In this document: piece by piece, positions 39,920-54,100 of the stretch | Position numbering within the stretch: the stretch's first letter is position 1 | Layout: each line of letters opens with the position of its first letter | NCBI RefSeq assembly: GCF_021917145.1 | Contig: NC_061076.1 | Coordinates: 1,779,032 to 1,843,031 of the forward strand | Length of the DNA: 64,000 bases | Reading direction: 5' to 3' | Origin: Hypomesus transpacificus | Taxonomy: Eukaryota > Chordata > Actinopteri > Osmeriformes > Osmeridae | Position numbers and translations under genes: made by a program | Notes under the pieces: model-generated | Told to the model about the DNA's origin: nothing | The model's database searches: none | The model's input: the letters and a program-made list of their open reading frames with translations, nothing else

Positions 39920-41776
39920 TCATGTATAAAGCTCAAAGTCGAGTCTCTTTGAATTATAGAACTGAGAACCTCCATCATCCACCTTCCTGCAGTAAACACC
40001 ATCTTTGAAGTAGCCGTCATCCACCCAGTCCTGAATAAGAGACCAAAAACATGGAGGTGGTCACACAACCAGATATACAGAGTTAAGACTGGCAAGCTAA
40101 ACATACTTTAACGTCGATTACATTGCATCGTTGGAATACTTTCTTTGCCATTAGTACACCAAGTTAGATAAACAGTCATACCTGCATCTGTTGGCTGGTG
40201 AAGGGGCCATAGAGTTCAGAATTGTCCTTGTTTTCCCATTTGTACTGCCACATCACTTCATCACTCACTGGCAAGAAAAGATTATTTGCAATTTCAATTA
40301 AACCAGTCTTTTCATTATATCACAGGAACACTGTACATCCTCACATCTATGTTAGATTTCTACTCACTTTTCTCATCTTCCTCCTCTTTGTCCTGTGTTC
40401 TGCTACTGCGCTTCTCGTCAATTTTGTCTGCAAACATATCGAGCTCATCTTCCTCCTCGCTCCCCTCAAGAGTAGCCCTCTTCTGTGACTTCTTGTTCAT
40501 CCCCTTCAGTATGTAGGCTAGTTTTTCATAGGTCTGCTGGTATATTTCAAACATGCCACTCCCGACCAGTCTGTCTGCGAGGGCAGTGAGTCTGTCAAGC
40601 TTCTCTGCATCCCTGTTGGCCACTTCTAATTTGTCATCGATCTCCCTGAGCTTCCCCTTCTTGCGGACGCCTAGACCTCCGAGTCGACGGAGTCCCGCGG
40701 CAACGGTTTCCCCCGGTAACAGCATTCCCAGCAGAGCCTCTGTGAGCTGGTACTGCGTGAAGGACGCCAGTGGGTCCTCGGCGGGCTCCTTCTCTCCTTC
40801 CTCCTCTTCGTCAGTGTTCGCCTGCTGCTCTTCTCGCTGTTTTTCCTCTTCGGCTTCATCTTCATCCCCGACTCTACGCCTCCTCTTGGCTGAAAGGCCT
40901 TTCTTCTTTCGCTTAAAAGGCTGTTCTTTGATTTTTACCTACGAAAGCAGAAAAACGCACGAATCACCGATTTGTATTTTCACATTTCTAAAGCGTTGAG
41001 GGGAAATGACTATGAAATCTACTCACCCAATCAATGTTGTCGAGCCAGTTGTCCCTAACATCCTCGTCTTTTTTGATGAAGTAGTTTCCCTCAGAGTCAA
41101 AGTACCCTTCCTCCATCTCTTCATCCAAGTTGAAGGGAGTAATGGGAACCCCCTCATCACAATCGATTGTTGCAGACTCCTGACCTGAGGCCAAAGTAAA
41201 ACATTTTGATATGACATAATCAAGAACTTTAATATGTGCTTTTTTGAAGGCTAAAGGTGTGTTGGTGCATATATTATTCAGTCAGGAAGATAAGATGTAC
41301 AGTTGAGGTCACATGGGTAATATATACCTTCTACATCATCACTGGCTAGTATGTTGTATTTGCTGGTCTTCTCACTATCCTCTTCGTCATCCTCTTCATC
41401 ACTGTCCAGGGAGTGTTTACCCTTGAACCTGGAGCCAGGCCCACTAACATCCTCACAGATCTGTCAAGATTTCATTGAAAGATAAGTGCATATTAACTAA
41501 CTATATCCAAGTAAAAACTTTTTTTGTCTGTTTTGGGATTTCCATTCAGTCATTTCATCTCAGGCAACAACATATTTAGTTATTCAAACAATCTCATTCT
41601 GATCAAAGATACATTTGGAAAAAGGCTTGATAAATATCGTGACACACTGTTATTGAGGGACCACAAAATGATGGAAAAATATGTTTACAAGGCAACACCT
41701 TTTTCTTTGGGAGTTCATCAGCTACAGCAAGCTCGCCCCCCTCGTCATCCTCGAACGTAACTTTCCTTTTCGACAT
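39920..41776 (-). CDS. cd2bp2: CD2 antigen cytoplasmic tail-binding protein 2 (U5 snRNP 52K)
   Basis: This nuclear GYF-domain protein is the U5-52K component of the U5 snRNP and of the free tri-snRNP precursor, and binds proline-rich PPGx motifs. Six exons: 41699-41776, 41328-41460, 41027-41184, 40368-40938, 40182-40267 and 39920-40030, together 1137 nt for 378 residues (human 341). The start [12 protein letters not shown] matches the human MPKRKVTF. Conserved internal blocks are [58 protein letters not shown] and [15 protein letters not shown]. The C-terminal GYF domain is split over the last two exons: [20 protein letters not shown], then [16 protein letters not shown], ending [12 protein letters not shown]. 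The extra length is an acidic/basic low-complexity stretch in exon 4. Confidence 0.96.
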
Positions 41777-43600
41777 TCTGTTAAAGATAAATACGCTCCT
41801 CTTTAGTTCTATATATCTATATAACACGCACACACACACTAAAAAATTTTGATACACAAAAAATAACGTGATACGAGATTGGAATTTTCACAGAAACATA
41901 TAATTGGTTTTGTTTGTAGATAAACAAGAACAGCGTGGAAAGCTAACTAGCTCTAGCTACGTCTTGCTGCATTCATAGCACGACAGGTAACATGTATAGT
42001 AACGAAAGTACACAAAGTCCGCCGTGCATGTTAATACAAGTATTATGAACTTAAATATGCACATACATGTTGTTCACAGCAAACAGCCAATTAACCAAGA
42101 TTACCTAACTAACTAGACGGAAAGATATTTGTCTGACGCATAATCTTCAACGGGCGCCATACATCTGTGAGTGTTTCGGTCAGATCCGGGAAGTGATGTA
42201 ACGACTAAGAGCATATTCAAAAACTCCAACGTTCTAAAACGTTTCTAACTGCGTGTGCAACAACACATATTGTGTCATGTAATAGTCTACTTTAATGAAA
42301 ATGTTGTTGCGTTTTAGTTGAGGTATTATTTTGCACCGTGCCTGGCACTGTAGTTGAGATGCAGCATTTGTGCCGGGTAAATAGTTACAGACCGTTAATT
42401 GACAGACCACCGAAAAACGTGTACTTTTGAGGATTTTCAGCAGGACTTTTTGGAGGTCCCTTGCGCTATCTGTAGGCCTGCATTTCTTTGCATATCATCT
42501 GCCAATGAGTACAATGTTCAGCAAAATCATTGAATCAACGAAACCCTCGTAACACAATAGTTGAAAGGAAACTAAATCTTCAAAGTAATTATGCTCTGCC
42601 TATTCGGCTAGGTAGATATGGGGCGTAGCGGATGTAGCGGTGTGTGTGTGTGTGTGAGTGTGTGTGTATTTTAACCTCACAGTCTATGGTTTTAACTCTT
42701 AACTTCACTTGGAAAACAAATCTGTCAAAAACATTGACGGAATATGATTAAAATACTTGGAACAAACAAGAAAAACCCAAATTGTAAGTAAATGCTCAAA
42801 TGTTTTGTTAGAGAATGGGGAAGGTAAATAGACAAACTCAAGTGACAGGTGTACTGTGGGAATGTGAGTAGATTTGGGTCTGAATGAGTTTTGTCCATCA
42901 ACACAGAGTGGACTCATGCATACAGGATGGAGAATATAGAGTGACAAGGTTTTGTTACCAGGAAGTGGGTCAAGTTATTTATATTTCAACACTCGTCCTC
43001 TAGTACCCATGGGAAGACCAGTGTTCGTAACCTGAAACTTTATGTTTAAACATTGTCTTATGTTCCAGACGAGCGCAAACCACTGTGCTCCCAAGATTGA
43101 AAAGGAATCATATGAATTATTACCTAATGGCAGAAATGATCAAATCTACATCTTGTCGTGGATGCAGCAGGATATTGTAAGTCGTGCAACATTTGTACAC
43201 AGGTAAGCTTGGATAGCAGACTGCTTACAGTTTAGGATGGATCCTTTCCAGAACAGCTTGCAGTGACTGAGTGACAGCTCAGCCCTTTGAATAAGCTTAT
43301 AGCAGAAAGAGGGATCTACGAGAGGATAAGACAGACTCTTGTCATCATCATGTTCTACGGATTGTGAATCAAGAGCCTTGTTCTTTGTATATATCCACTA
43401 ATCAAAGGAGTATAATGAGACTTAATGATGTGCAACTGTATCGTGTCTGTGTGTGTCTCAAAATTGTTCACTCTTGTGTTACATGTTCTATATTTTATTG
43501 TGTATTAATACGTACTGCTGTGTCTTAAGATGCAATATTACCTGTTATGGGGTCATAAGTGTTACCTTCCGTGACAATTGTTTTTGTAGCTGGAATTGTG
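41777..43600. promoter_or_regulatory. divergent region between cd2bp2 and the pheta gene
   Basis: The genes are transcribed away from each other. A short TG-rich microsatellite lies at about 42639-42668. A pyrimidine-rich acceptor (tttttgtag, 43589) just before the pheta start implies a non-coding exon upstream. No coding exon was recognised. Confidence 0.4.
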
Positions 43601-44832
43601 ATGAAGATCCACAAGAAGATTTTAACTCATTACCTATCCTGCACCTCACCTGTTGATAAAGAAGGATATCTCTACAAAAAGGTAATGCCAAATATAACAA
43701 TGATTTTATAAAAGTGATGCACAATGTCAAGCAACTGAAATCTTGAATTCTGACCCAGCACCATCAGGCTTGAGACATGTCCCTTCAAATAATATTTGTG
43801 TCTTTGACTTTCTCCTTAGCTAAGGATTAACTATCTATCACTATATCTGTCCTGATTTATTCGAATAACGGTCATAATATTAATATCATAATGGACGGCA
43901 TTCAAAACAATATTCTGATACTTCTGTCTCTTTCACAGAACCGTTTAGTATTCTCCCTTTACACTGTTTTTCCACAGAAAGAGAGGAATGCTTCTTACCA
44001 GAGACGCTGGTTTGTCCTGAAGGCTAATCTGCTGTTCTACCAGAAGAGGCCAGCAGACCGACATCTGTTGGGGGTGATTTTCCTTGAGGGCTGTGCAGTC
44101 CGACACTTTGAGTCTGATGGACAGTTTGCCTTCTCCCTGGTGTTCAGAGGGCCCGGCCTGAAGACCTACAGGCTAGCAGCAGAAGACCCTCAGGGTCAGG
44201 AGAGCTGGGTCAAAGCCCTGATGTCAGTCAGTCACTGCTACCTGTCACTGCTGGTGAGGGACCTGGGGAAGCAGTACGAAGGTGAGTCATGTCTGTTTGT
44301 ATGCGCTGTGCTGGACATTTGATCATAGGTGTGCTTGTGTTTATGCCTCATGAAGTAGTTGCTTCTCATACACCCCTATTACTGTCGCCAAGCAGAAGCC
44401 AAACGAGAAACAGAACCCGGAGATTCACACCAGCGCCCTACTGTGAGTGGTCTGGGCACGAAGGGTCCTAACCAATCCAGGGTCACCCTCAACTCAGGCT
44501 CATCCTTCCCCATGCAGGGGGCGGGGCCACTGGTGAGGGAGGGGAGGAGCTTCAGTGCCACTCAGATGTTGCAAGGACACAAGATGCCTGCTAAAGGGCC
44601 CAGTAAGAGATCCCCAAAGCTTTGGCCAAAGAGAAATGCACATGTCACGCCTCTAAATGGGCCAGCTCCAGCCTACGGAGAATGGCCTATGATTGGCCTG
44701 GATTCTCTGGAAGAGTTCAGCACGCTCCATGACTACTACGGCCAAGAGGTTAGGCAGCTGAGGGAAGACTGGAGGAGGAGGAGGCAAGAGGAGAAGGGCC
44801 AGATTGAGGACGATCTCTTTGGTCTGGGATGA
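43601..44832 (+). CDS. PHETA/sesquipedalian family PH-domain protein (OCRL-binding)
   Basis: Family members (PHETA1/PHETA2, formerly FAM109/Ses1-2) sit on endosomes, bind the inositol 5-phosphatase OCRL and support recycling to the trans-Golgi network and plasma membrane. Three exons, 43601-43681, 43978-44281 and 44396-44832, join in frame for about 273 residues. The start MKIHKKILTHYL parallels MKLNERSVAHYAL of the human protein. A PH domain follows at about residues 17-120: DKEGYLYKK, YQRRWFVLKANLLFYQ, GVIFLEGCAVRHFE, FAFSLVFRGPG, YRLAAEDPQGQESWVKAL. The linker is polar. The C-terminal F&H motif is visible as FSTLHDYYGQEV (Phe-x3-His), followed by an acidic end. Which paralogue it is cannot be decided here. 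An aataaa is at about 44985. Confidence 0.88.
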
Positions 44833-46428
44833 AAAGAGACATCCGTTTGAAACGTTTCAATCATACAAGTCCAGTTCTTGCATTGATATATGTGCTTTGT
44901 ACAGTACATTTGCACTAAGTCTTTTAGTATATGTTAACTTATTTTTAATGTTAAATTATATTAAGGAATGTGAAAGATGTGAAAAATAAAACATGTATTG
45001 AATGGGTTTGTGTTAAGTGATTTACAACTTCCCATCATCAGCTCCACAAACAAACACCATTGACACTGTTACCTCTTTATTTGTATCTTGCTGGACAGTG
45101 AACACTTAATATACTGTTTGACTATTATACGTAACAAAAACCATTTCAAACATTTCCCAAATGATCAGAGGCCCACACACACCAAGTCATCCCCCCCTTC
45201 CCCCGCTGTAGATTTAGAAAGCAACCGTTCAACAGTGAGCTCACAAAAAAATGTAGATTTATGAGGTCCACTAGTGTAAGCTATACTAGTGAGTTGTGAG
45301 AAGAAAAAGAAACAAGTTAAGATTTCTAGACTCTCAGATTCTCCCCAGAGCATTGGATTTCATCTTTAACCTTTCTGCTGGTGGAAGTGCATCTCCAAAC
45401 CATAGCTCATGCAGAGGCCTCCTCCACATTCCGTCCCCTATGGACAGGCTTGCATTCCAATCATCCAAAATGTGATAGATGGGTTCCGTGGAGTGTGTCG
45501 AAAAGTATCAAATTTCCCTGAATGTGCAGCCCATATTCACTCATCTGTATATTAACACCTCCTCACAGTGACAGGATGTAAACAAAGGGCAAGGTGAAGC
45601 CTATGTATTTTACAACCAAGTTGGTACAAAGAGCACACTAATCAAGCGACGTATGAAAGACTGACACAAATCTCCGTCCAGTTAAATAAATCACAATCGA
45701 TTAATTCAGATAATTCAACAAACAACTAATGACAACAATGATCGTTTGTTTACATCTCATCTCAATTTCCTGTCAATACAGACTTTTTTGGCCAACTGGT
45801 CTTGAAAAAATAAGACGGTAATACATTTAGTTTCTTCAGCCGGAATGTAAAACAGGCATGACAACAAGAGGGATACATGGCACATTCTTGCACCAGCGCG
45901 GCGTTAATGAGGGAAGAGCTAAGGTCACACATGGAGGGAACAACTCAAAAGGCAGGCAGTGGGGTGACAGGCCTGGTAAAGGAAAAACAAAGTCTCACTA
46001 ATCCAAATGATCAGTGCCCCGGAAACCAGTACAGATCAGACGCATGACGAGCCTCCACATTCTGACATGGAGAAAGCTTCTCACCTGCAAGAACTACACA
46101 AGGCAGAGTCATTCAGATTGATCTAATTACTGTAACACATGGACATAATACAAGGACAAACAATCTACTTTGGGAAGTGTGTCCTTCTGATTAGAGGCAT
46201 TATATATGACAGTTATTTTTGACAGTTTCTTTCTGTGTGAAGAAAGGGTTAGAGACAAGTTGATTTGAGCTATTTCGGTCCTCCTCAGCTGCCCCTCATC
46301 ATATATGTATATTAACTTCAGAACGTCTGCTGCCATCAGCCTGCTCCCCTCCCCTCTCTGATAATCCTCTTTCACTTGAGGTTGAAAGTACATGTAGGGG
46401 GTCTGAGAGAGGGCAAAAGTAAGAGAGA

Positions 46429-46489
<61 letters not shown>

Positions 46490-46520
46490 CGTGTGTGTGT
46501 GCGTGCGTGTGTGTGTGTGT
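46429..46520. repeat. (TG)n microsatellite
   Basis: About 90 bp of TG repeats with a few TGCG interruptions. Confidence 0.95.
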
Positions 46521-47251
46521 AAGTGGGAGAGTAAAAGTGCAGTGGGAACAGGTGGCAATGTTTGCTCGTTTGAAGCCATAACCACAGAGGAACTCTTAAA
46601 ATCGAAATATGTCAAAAATGTATGTGGTCAGAGGTTAAGGGAGCATTGTGTTTTTGACAGAATGATTGCCACCAAAAAATGAAATGAAATTTTTAAAAAT
46701 TGTTCGCCAATGATATACAAAGCTTTTTGTTATAGTAGAAGCTGAATTCTTTATTGCAAATGTTGGCCTCGTACAGCTAAGATGAATGTGTAGATGCAGA
46801 GTACACCATGATACTGTAAATATTATAATGCAGAAGAAAATTCATGCTATGTGGAATCATTACTTTCAGTCAAATAGAAACCAAGGAGAAACATTTGAAC
46901 GAAAGATAAAATAAGTATTCCAAGTTGCGAAGACTATGAAAAAATGCAACCAGGACATCACATGCCAAAAATAAAGCCAGTGAGTGGCTTATGTGCTACC
47001 CAACAGGGTGATGGAGATAGAAGATTTGGAGGGAAGGGAGGGTGGCAGGACTGTGTCCAGTGGCCTAACTAGTCTCCACGTCCTTAATGTCCATATTAGT
47101 CCATGAGAGACATGGAACCTATGGCCTGGTCCCTGAGGCATCGGGTTCAGTTCATTCCAAGACTCCTGTCTATTTCTGATCTCCTGTAAGGTGATAGCTT
47201 GTCCCTCATTCTGCCTGTCCCTCACTTTTGCCACCAACTCATCCTTAGCCT

Positions 47252-47593
<342 letters not shown>

Positions 47594-47661
47594 ACACACA
47601 CTCTTTTTCTCATCCCGATCCAAACTTGAGGTTGTGGCTAAAGTTAGCTTGGCATACAGAG

Positions 47662-47669
47662 TATATAAG
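47662..47669 (+). promoter_or_regulatory. TATA box of mylpf
   Basis: The sequence tatataag is about 90 bp upstream of the mylpf ATG, so a transcription start near 47,692 and a 5' UTR of about 60 nt are expected. Confidence 0.7.
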
Positions 47670-47750
47670 CCTTGTGAGATCGGTGTCTGATGCGGCTTCA
47701 CATAGTCTTCTCTTCTTGACCATCCAAACCTCCACACAAACCGTCTCGAG

Positions 47751-50700
47751 ATGGTGAGTATCACCAACGCTTGTCTCTGCTGTCGTACCTGTGTACCTGC
47801 TACTGGAAACCTCTGCAGGGGAAACTGAATCAAACCCTCAGGAATAACACACTCAGTTATATACGTTCTTGTTCTTTTTGAGATTTTTCATCTGATATCT
47901 GGATTTTTGGCTTTGTTCCTGGACATCATCCACAGTATACATTTAGATAAGAATAATTGTGATGTTTGCAAAGCATCAATCAGAGAGATATTTAAAAAAA
48001 TTGCCTGTGTTGGCCAAGTTTATATTTCATTATCAGAAGTATTAGTGTAACTTTCGTTTAGTAACCAGGAAGATGGAAAACAGTTTGGTGGTTGGGAGAT
48101 CATTAGTTGTGAAATTAAGTAATTTAGTCGTTGAAATTATACATGCAGTTAAGAAAAACTGATTAACATCATGTCCCACCGACCGTAAAAAACACATCTT
48201 AAGCATCATCTCAGATCACACGGTAGTCAGAACTAAACTAAACCTCTACGTAAACATCATAAAGGAAACCCACACACACCATGTGACCCCAGTTTACATT
48301 GAGGGTTATAGTTTAAGCAGGGGCATCTTGAGGGTGATTTATTGCTGCTGTTGCTGCTGCTAAGTTCTTCATGTGTTTACTCCCCAGGCACCAAAGAAGG
48401 CAAAGAGGAGGCAGGCAGCAGGCGAGGGCGGCTCCTCCAACGTCTTCTCTATGTTTGAGCAGAGCCAGATCCAGGAGTACAAGGAGGTCAGGATTCTCCG
48501 AGCATCTCAGAGCACGAGATATCACTATTCTTTATTTACCTTTCGCGTCTTTAAACCTGTGTCTAATGAGAGGTCGGTCAAATAAGGGCTGATTTAAGAG
48601 GATGCGTTCACAGCAGTTGCTATTATGTTTGTCCTCTCTCTCTCTCTTTCCCTCTCTCTCTCTCTCTTGCTCTCCCAATTTAATAAACGGCAGAATGTCA
48701 TTATGAAAAACATAGGAATGTCTGTCACCCTCTGAGGCGCGCCAAACCTCCCTCTCCTCTGACCCCGCAGCTGTCACTCAGCGCTCCTCTTAAGTCCTGC
48801 TGCTGAGGGCTGCATGTTTAAGTTCAGCACAGCAACTGGGCCGTGACTGGCATGCTAAGGCCTAGACGTAGGAGAGCACAGGGTCAGAGAAAGGGAAGAG
48901 TCGCTTTGCCAAGGCAACGGCTATAAAAACACGTCTAGAGTTTAACAAAGAAAAGACAATATTTTCAGGAATGATTGGCTATCATCCATAACCATGGTTT
49001 TTTCTTGTCTGAGATTGGGTTCTGGTTTGGGAATTTGGAATTCGGTTAGATGTGTGTGAGGCGAGAGGAAAAGGTAGTGGGCAGGTTGTATGTATAAATG
49101 GTGGGAGATGAAAAGAGAGGTGAAAAGGGTTCGGTAACTGCTCACGGAGGGGACGGTTGGGAGTAGGATTGGATTATGATGGTCTGTCTGTTTGTGACGC
49201 GTTGTCATGGGATATGGGCTCAGAGTAGAACATGAAATTCTCAGTGCTGTAATTGATATAGACTTCTTAAGTGCCACTTAGGGAATGTCTGACATGAGCA
49301 TTGGGATGGTCTTAACACTTTCCGCAGATGGAGGGACGGGGAGTGGGAGAATGTGTGTGTGTCTATTGGAGCGCTGGGAGTCTGTGTACGTGTGTGCGAG
49401 TGAGTGTGAGTGCGACAAGTGTGGGTGATGAGTAAGACCCAGTCCGAGGGGGTCATCTAAGGTTTCATAGACACAAGAGACGAGGTTCCTAGCCAGCCTG
49501 AGACACATCGAGACAGGCAGCGGAAAGGAACGAGACAGCTGTGCTCCAAAGCTTGCTTCTTAAATTAACACATAAGAAGAAGAGAAAAAGTCCCTTCTAG
49601 ATCCCTTCAGGCTTATCTAAACCTAGCATAGCAAAGGGTCATAAATATCACGACAGTTTTTCATATGCTGCCTTAGGAGTTCACACGATAAGAGTTCTAT
49701 CAGTTCTACCAAATCTGTGACTGGGAGTCAGGTGGCTGAGCGGGTAGAGCATCGGGCTAGTAATCTGAAGGTTGCCAGTTCGATTCCCAGACAGTGCACA
49801 TGACGCTGTGTCCTTGGGCAAGGCACGGGGAGAATGTCCCTGTACTTACTGAAAGTCGCTCAGGATAAGAGCGTCTGCTAAATGACTACATGTGAATGAT
49901 TGAACTCAAACTTTTCTTCATCCACGTTCAAGGTGATTTTATGCTGTAGTCAAGGTGATTATGTGCTGTAGTAAACCCCACTTGTCTGTCTCCGCACTAG
50001 GCTTTCACAATCATTGACCAGAACAGAGACGGTATCATCAGCAAGGATGATCTGAGGGACGTGTTGGCCTCAATGGGTGAGAGCGCTGATTCATCATCAC
50101 ATCCCCAACAGACAAATACATGCTCAAACGTAGCATTGACGTGTGTGTGTGTGTTTTACTAGGTGCTAACCCCCCCTCTTCCTGCTTTATAGGCCAGTTG
50201 AACGTGAAGAACGAGGAGCTGGAGGCTATGGTAAAGGAAGCCAGCGGCCCCATCAACTTCACAGTCTTCCTTACCATGTTCGGAGAGAAGCTGAAGGGTC
50301 AGTTTGTCAGACTTTGTGCTTTTTTTGTTGTATGGTGAACTGCAGGCTGCTACATAGGATGCACTGCCAGAACTGAGGATAGGTTTGTTAGTGTCAGTTG
50401 AGAATGCTGACCTTCTCTGTCGTCCTCAGGTGCTGACCCCGAAGACGTTATTGTTTCCGCCTTCAAGGTCCTCGACCCCGAGGCAACCGGATTCATCAAG
50501 AAGGAATTGTGAGTATACCTTTTACTCACTTCAATCCTTACAGATTCCCATTCGTTTCAAGTGTGTAACATTCATACATCTAGACGTACGGCTTTAGACA
50601 ACTGAAGCCCCCTTCTTTTCCTTCTTTCCAGCCTTGAGGAACTCCTGACCACTCAGTGCGACAGGTTTACCGCAGAGGAGGTACGGTGGCAACAATGGAC

Positions 50701-50885
50701 GTTGAGATCATGGTGATTTCTCACGATTTTTTTTTTTGACCCAGTGTTTCAGTGTTAACCCTGTCTGCTACTGTCTCCCTCAGATGAAGAACCTGTGGGC
50801 CGCCTTCCCCCCAGATGTGGCTGGCAACGTTGACTACAAGAACATCTGCTACGTCATCACACACGGAGAGGAGAAGGAGGAGTAA
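47751..50885 (+). CDS. mylpf: fast skeletal myosin regulatory light chain
   Basis: MYLPF binds the neck of fast-muscle myosin heavy chain and tunes contraction. Seven exons: ATG alone at 47751-47753, then 48388-48486, 50001-50076, 50193-50297, 50430-50508, 50632-50680 and 50784-50885, 513 nt for 170 residues (human 169). The basic N-terminus [20 protein letters not shown] contains the serine pair that myosin light-chain kinase phosphorylates in this family. EF-hand 1, the divalent-cation site, is intact ([13 protein letters not shown]); later hands are degenerate as usual ([18 protein letters not shown]). The end is [18 protein letters not shown]. Fish have mylpfa and mylpfb; I cannot tell which this is. 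A TATA box precedes it and aataaa follows at 51110-51115. Intron 2 carries a SINE (49723-49890). Confidence 0.97.
49723..49890 (+). repeat. tRNA-derived SINE, copy 4, in mylpf intron 2
   Basis: The only copy on the plus strand: head gggagtcaggtggctgagcgggtagagcatc (A-box-like tggctgagcgg), B-box-like ccagttcgattccc, body tgtccttgggcaaggca, tail ggataagagcgtctgctaaatgact. A 5-bp tgtga flanks both ends. Confidence 0.85.
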
Positions 50886-51109
50886 AGAAAACAAGTTTGG
50901 AGAATAGAAAAACAGCATCCCTCGCCATTCTGCCATCGTGATCCTCACATCCTCCCCTGTCCGGCTTTTAAAACCTTCCATCCTTCCTACCTTTCATGTG
51001 CTCACGTGCTCCGGCTCTCAGGCTCACACATTTGCTCAAAAGACTTATGTGAGAGAGACAGCAATCGTGAGAAGTCTATGTTTGTTTATGGGGAAATGGG
51101 ATTATTTGC

Positions 51110-51115
51110 AATAAA
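51110..51115 (+). other. polyadenylation signal of mylpf
   Basis: An aataaa about 225 bp after the mylpf stop codon, on the same strand. Confidence 0.7.
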
Positions 51116-54100
51116 AATGATCTTGTAACATTATCTCCATACATCTCTTTCTCATCCTCTTTCTCATCCTTTTGAACCCTCTTTCCCATCATCCAATTCT
51201 GTATTTCCTCACGAGCCGATTCACCATGTGAAGCGCTTGATGTGTGCGAGTGAATATGTGCCTCGTTCCCAACTCCGTTGACCTTAAGGAGCTACATAAA
51301 CACAGCGAGTTTTATCTCACCGCCGTGGTAGACCATGGGTGTTCACCCGATGTCGAATGATGCACCTCATCGCACTCAGAAAGAGAGAGACAAACAAGAG
51401 GCTCATTCCACATATTAGAAGAGATTCTCTTCCGAAGAAAAAGATAATGGGAGAGACGGGGTTTTAAGGAGGAATTGGGTAGCGGAAAAGGTGGTCTCCT
51501 TAAAGCGACAACCACTTTTTCCACAATGTGAGAAAGACCGCGAATGAGAGGACGGAAAGGACCGAAAGAAAACATACTTTCTTCGCATCGTTTCCCTCCT
51601 CTCCATTCTGACTTTCCTTTCTGTTTGCTGTCTGTTTTTCTGGAACTGGATCTACTTTCCCCACCTTCCCTGAAACTCCCCTGTAAGAATAAAAAGGGAC
51701 AAACTGTGAATAAAAGACCCTTTCCTTTTTGTATACTAGTGTCTCTGTTCATATCACTTGTTCTCGGGAGAAAGGGCTTGAAAGAAATGCTTTTGCCCCT
51801 TAGCATGTATATTGAATAAGATGTGTGAGATACACAACCATGAGTCTCTAGTGACCCCTAGTGGACATCACACTATTGTCAGGAAAGATTGAAGGGATAA
51901 TTGTATTTCTCAGTTTGCGTTACAAAGACTCCCTCAGGCATGTGAAAATTGACATCATAAAAATACATTTACTTTTTGTCAAGAATGATAGGAAGCATGG
52001 TGCTTTAATATATTATGGTTTATTACTCGTCATCACAACTGTCATCATTATTTATTAAATACATAATGTAGATCTTATTCTGCAGTTAGGGAATGAACTC
52101 AATTATCTATGATTTTATTCTTTTTTTTTCTCCACCAAAACAGTTTCTTGTAAACGTAAAAACACTGAAGACATACATATAGAGGGGGAGAGGTGGGAAC
52201 AAACGAAAATACATTAAAGAAATAAAATACTTAAAGAGAAATGAATCATTGGGACCTTCCCGATAGACAGCAATCAAGCAGATTTTAGAACCTAAATGTC
52301 ACTGCTGATTCCGCCTCCCTTCAACAAGATAACTTTCAATTTCCCGTGAAGACTTGTGAAGAAATCAAGAACCTATGACATATCTCTAGAACACTGAGGC
52401 CCTGCATGGTGAAATATTGCCATGTCCTAACCGGCTCCTGAATTTTCAAGAGTGCTCGGATCTACGGAACCATCACGATCTCCGCTGATGCCAGCGCAGA
52501 CAGCAGATGCTGCATCCCTAAAGGTGAAATCAGTGCTGCTTTGCAAAGTCCTGTGCTTTGAGTAAGGTTGCATAGACATGTTCACGTCGCCTTCACTGAG
52601 CGATCACACCCCAATGGCGATTCCGGAAGGACTGGATGCAAAAACGGTAAGTGAAAGAGGCGGGTGAAATAGCAAGGTGAGTCTGGGGTTGTTAAACAAC
52701 ATGTAGTAAGTGACAACCTTAGCAGTCCATAGGGAGGACATTTCGCCTATGATTACGTAAAAGTCCCTCACACTTCCATCACAAAAACAGTACAGAAGAC
52801 CACTCTTCAAGTCTATCAACTTCGCCTAGTGGCTTTACAGTAACCATCTAGCACAGTCCATCAAACAGACTGCAGACAGTACCACCTGGAGTATGCACAA
52901 ATAGGTTAGAGAACACACTGAGTGTGAATGAGCTAGGGAGTTAGTCCATAAGTCATTACAATGGTTAAATTATACTGTAGAGAAGGACCTACATGTGCAG
53001 TTATTCTGTTACACACCCTTCCAGAGCTGAGGGCACCACCTAGTGGCTATATGTAGTCACTACACAGTCTGATACCTTCAACAGTACATCTACGACCTTT
53101 GAATCCATAAATGCATACACTTACAATGCTAATCCAAACGTTTTCATTTGTGGCCAATTCTCCATTCTTCCCCTAGACAGACGGGTTTAACACTGGAGTT
53201 CAACAAATGACTGGTGAACCTAAAATGACAAAGATCTATGACCCAAAATGTGATTTATGAAATTAACACATGGTTTGTTGTGTAAGTGTCTGATACCGAA
53301 AACAAAACAGTCCCGATCTCGAAATAAACAAGAGCAGTCGTTTTTGTTACGATCATCTTACCTTAGACGTTAATAATACCTATGACAGGCAGCCATTCCA
53401 GTCAATAAGGTGTCCTTTGCTCACATACAAAAATAGCAGTCAAATCCAAAATAAAGAATACATAATATATAGTAATCTGATTAAATTAACCAACTTTATA
53501 CATAAATACATTGGAGCCTGAAGGGTCGGTTACAGTACATTGGCACACCCCTAGAGAGGGGTACTAAAGGCCCAGATTCAGGAGGTGAAACGAGCTAACC
53601 AGAAGTGACTCAAGATCTGCAATAACATGCCAGAATAGGAGTGGTCAACTTTAGTGGTGCTATATGATGGGGTTGTGCAACAAACAAAAACAAATAATAA
53701 TACATTGGTAATCCTTCGTTCACAAAGAAATGGAAAAAAAAAAGCTATCAAAAATCACATTCTAATGGGCTAATAAAATCATCACCCTTATTTGGCTAAT
53801 TAAAAAATATATAATTTATATACATTTCCTTTCCCTAAAAGCAAGAAAAGAAAAAAGAAAATACTGTTTTGACATTTGGTCTAAAGGGCAAATCCAGGGT
53901 AGTTACTGATAGTACACTTTAAGACCAGTCATGGTAACTGGTGGGCCATTGTTCACTGACGAGAAGCCAAATCTAATCATCTATCACTGCAAGAATATCT
54001 AACAGAAGGCTGCTACAACAAGATAAACCATTGAAATTATCCCAGTGTGTTTGTTGTCAGGGACACTATACATATGTACAGTACAGTACATTTAACCAAT

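Noticed and set aside
46127-46615. 162-codon minus-strand frame with His-Thr repeats
   Set aside because: It is a translation of the TG microsatellite with no homology.
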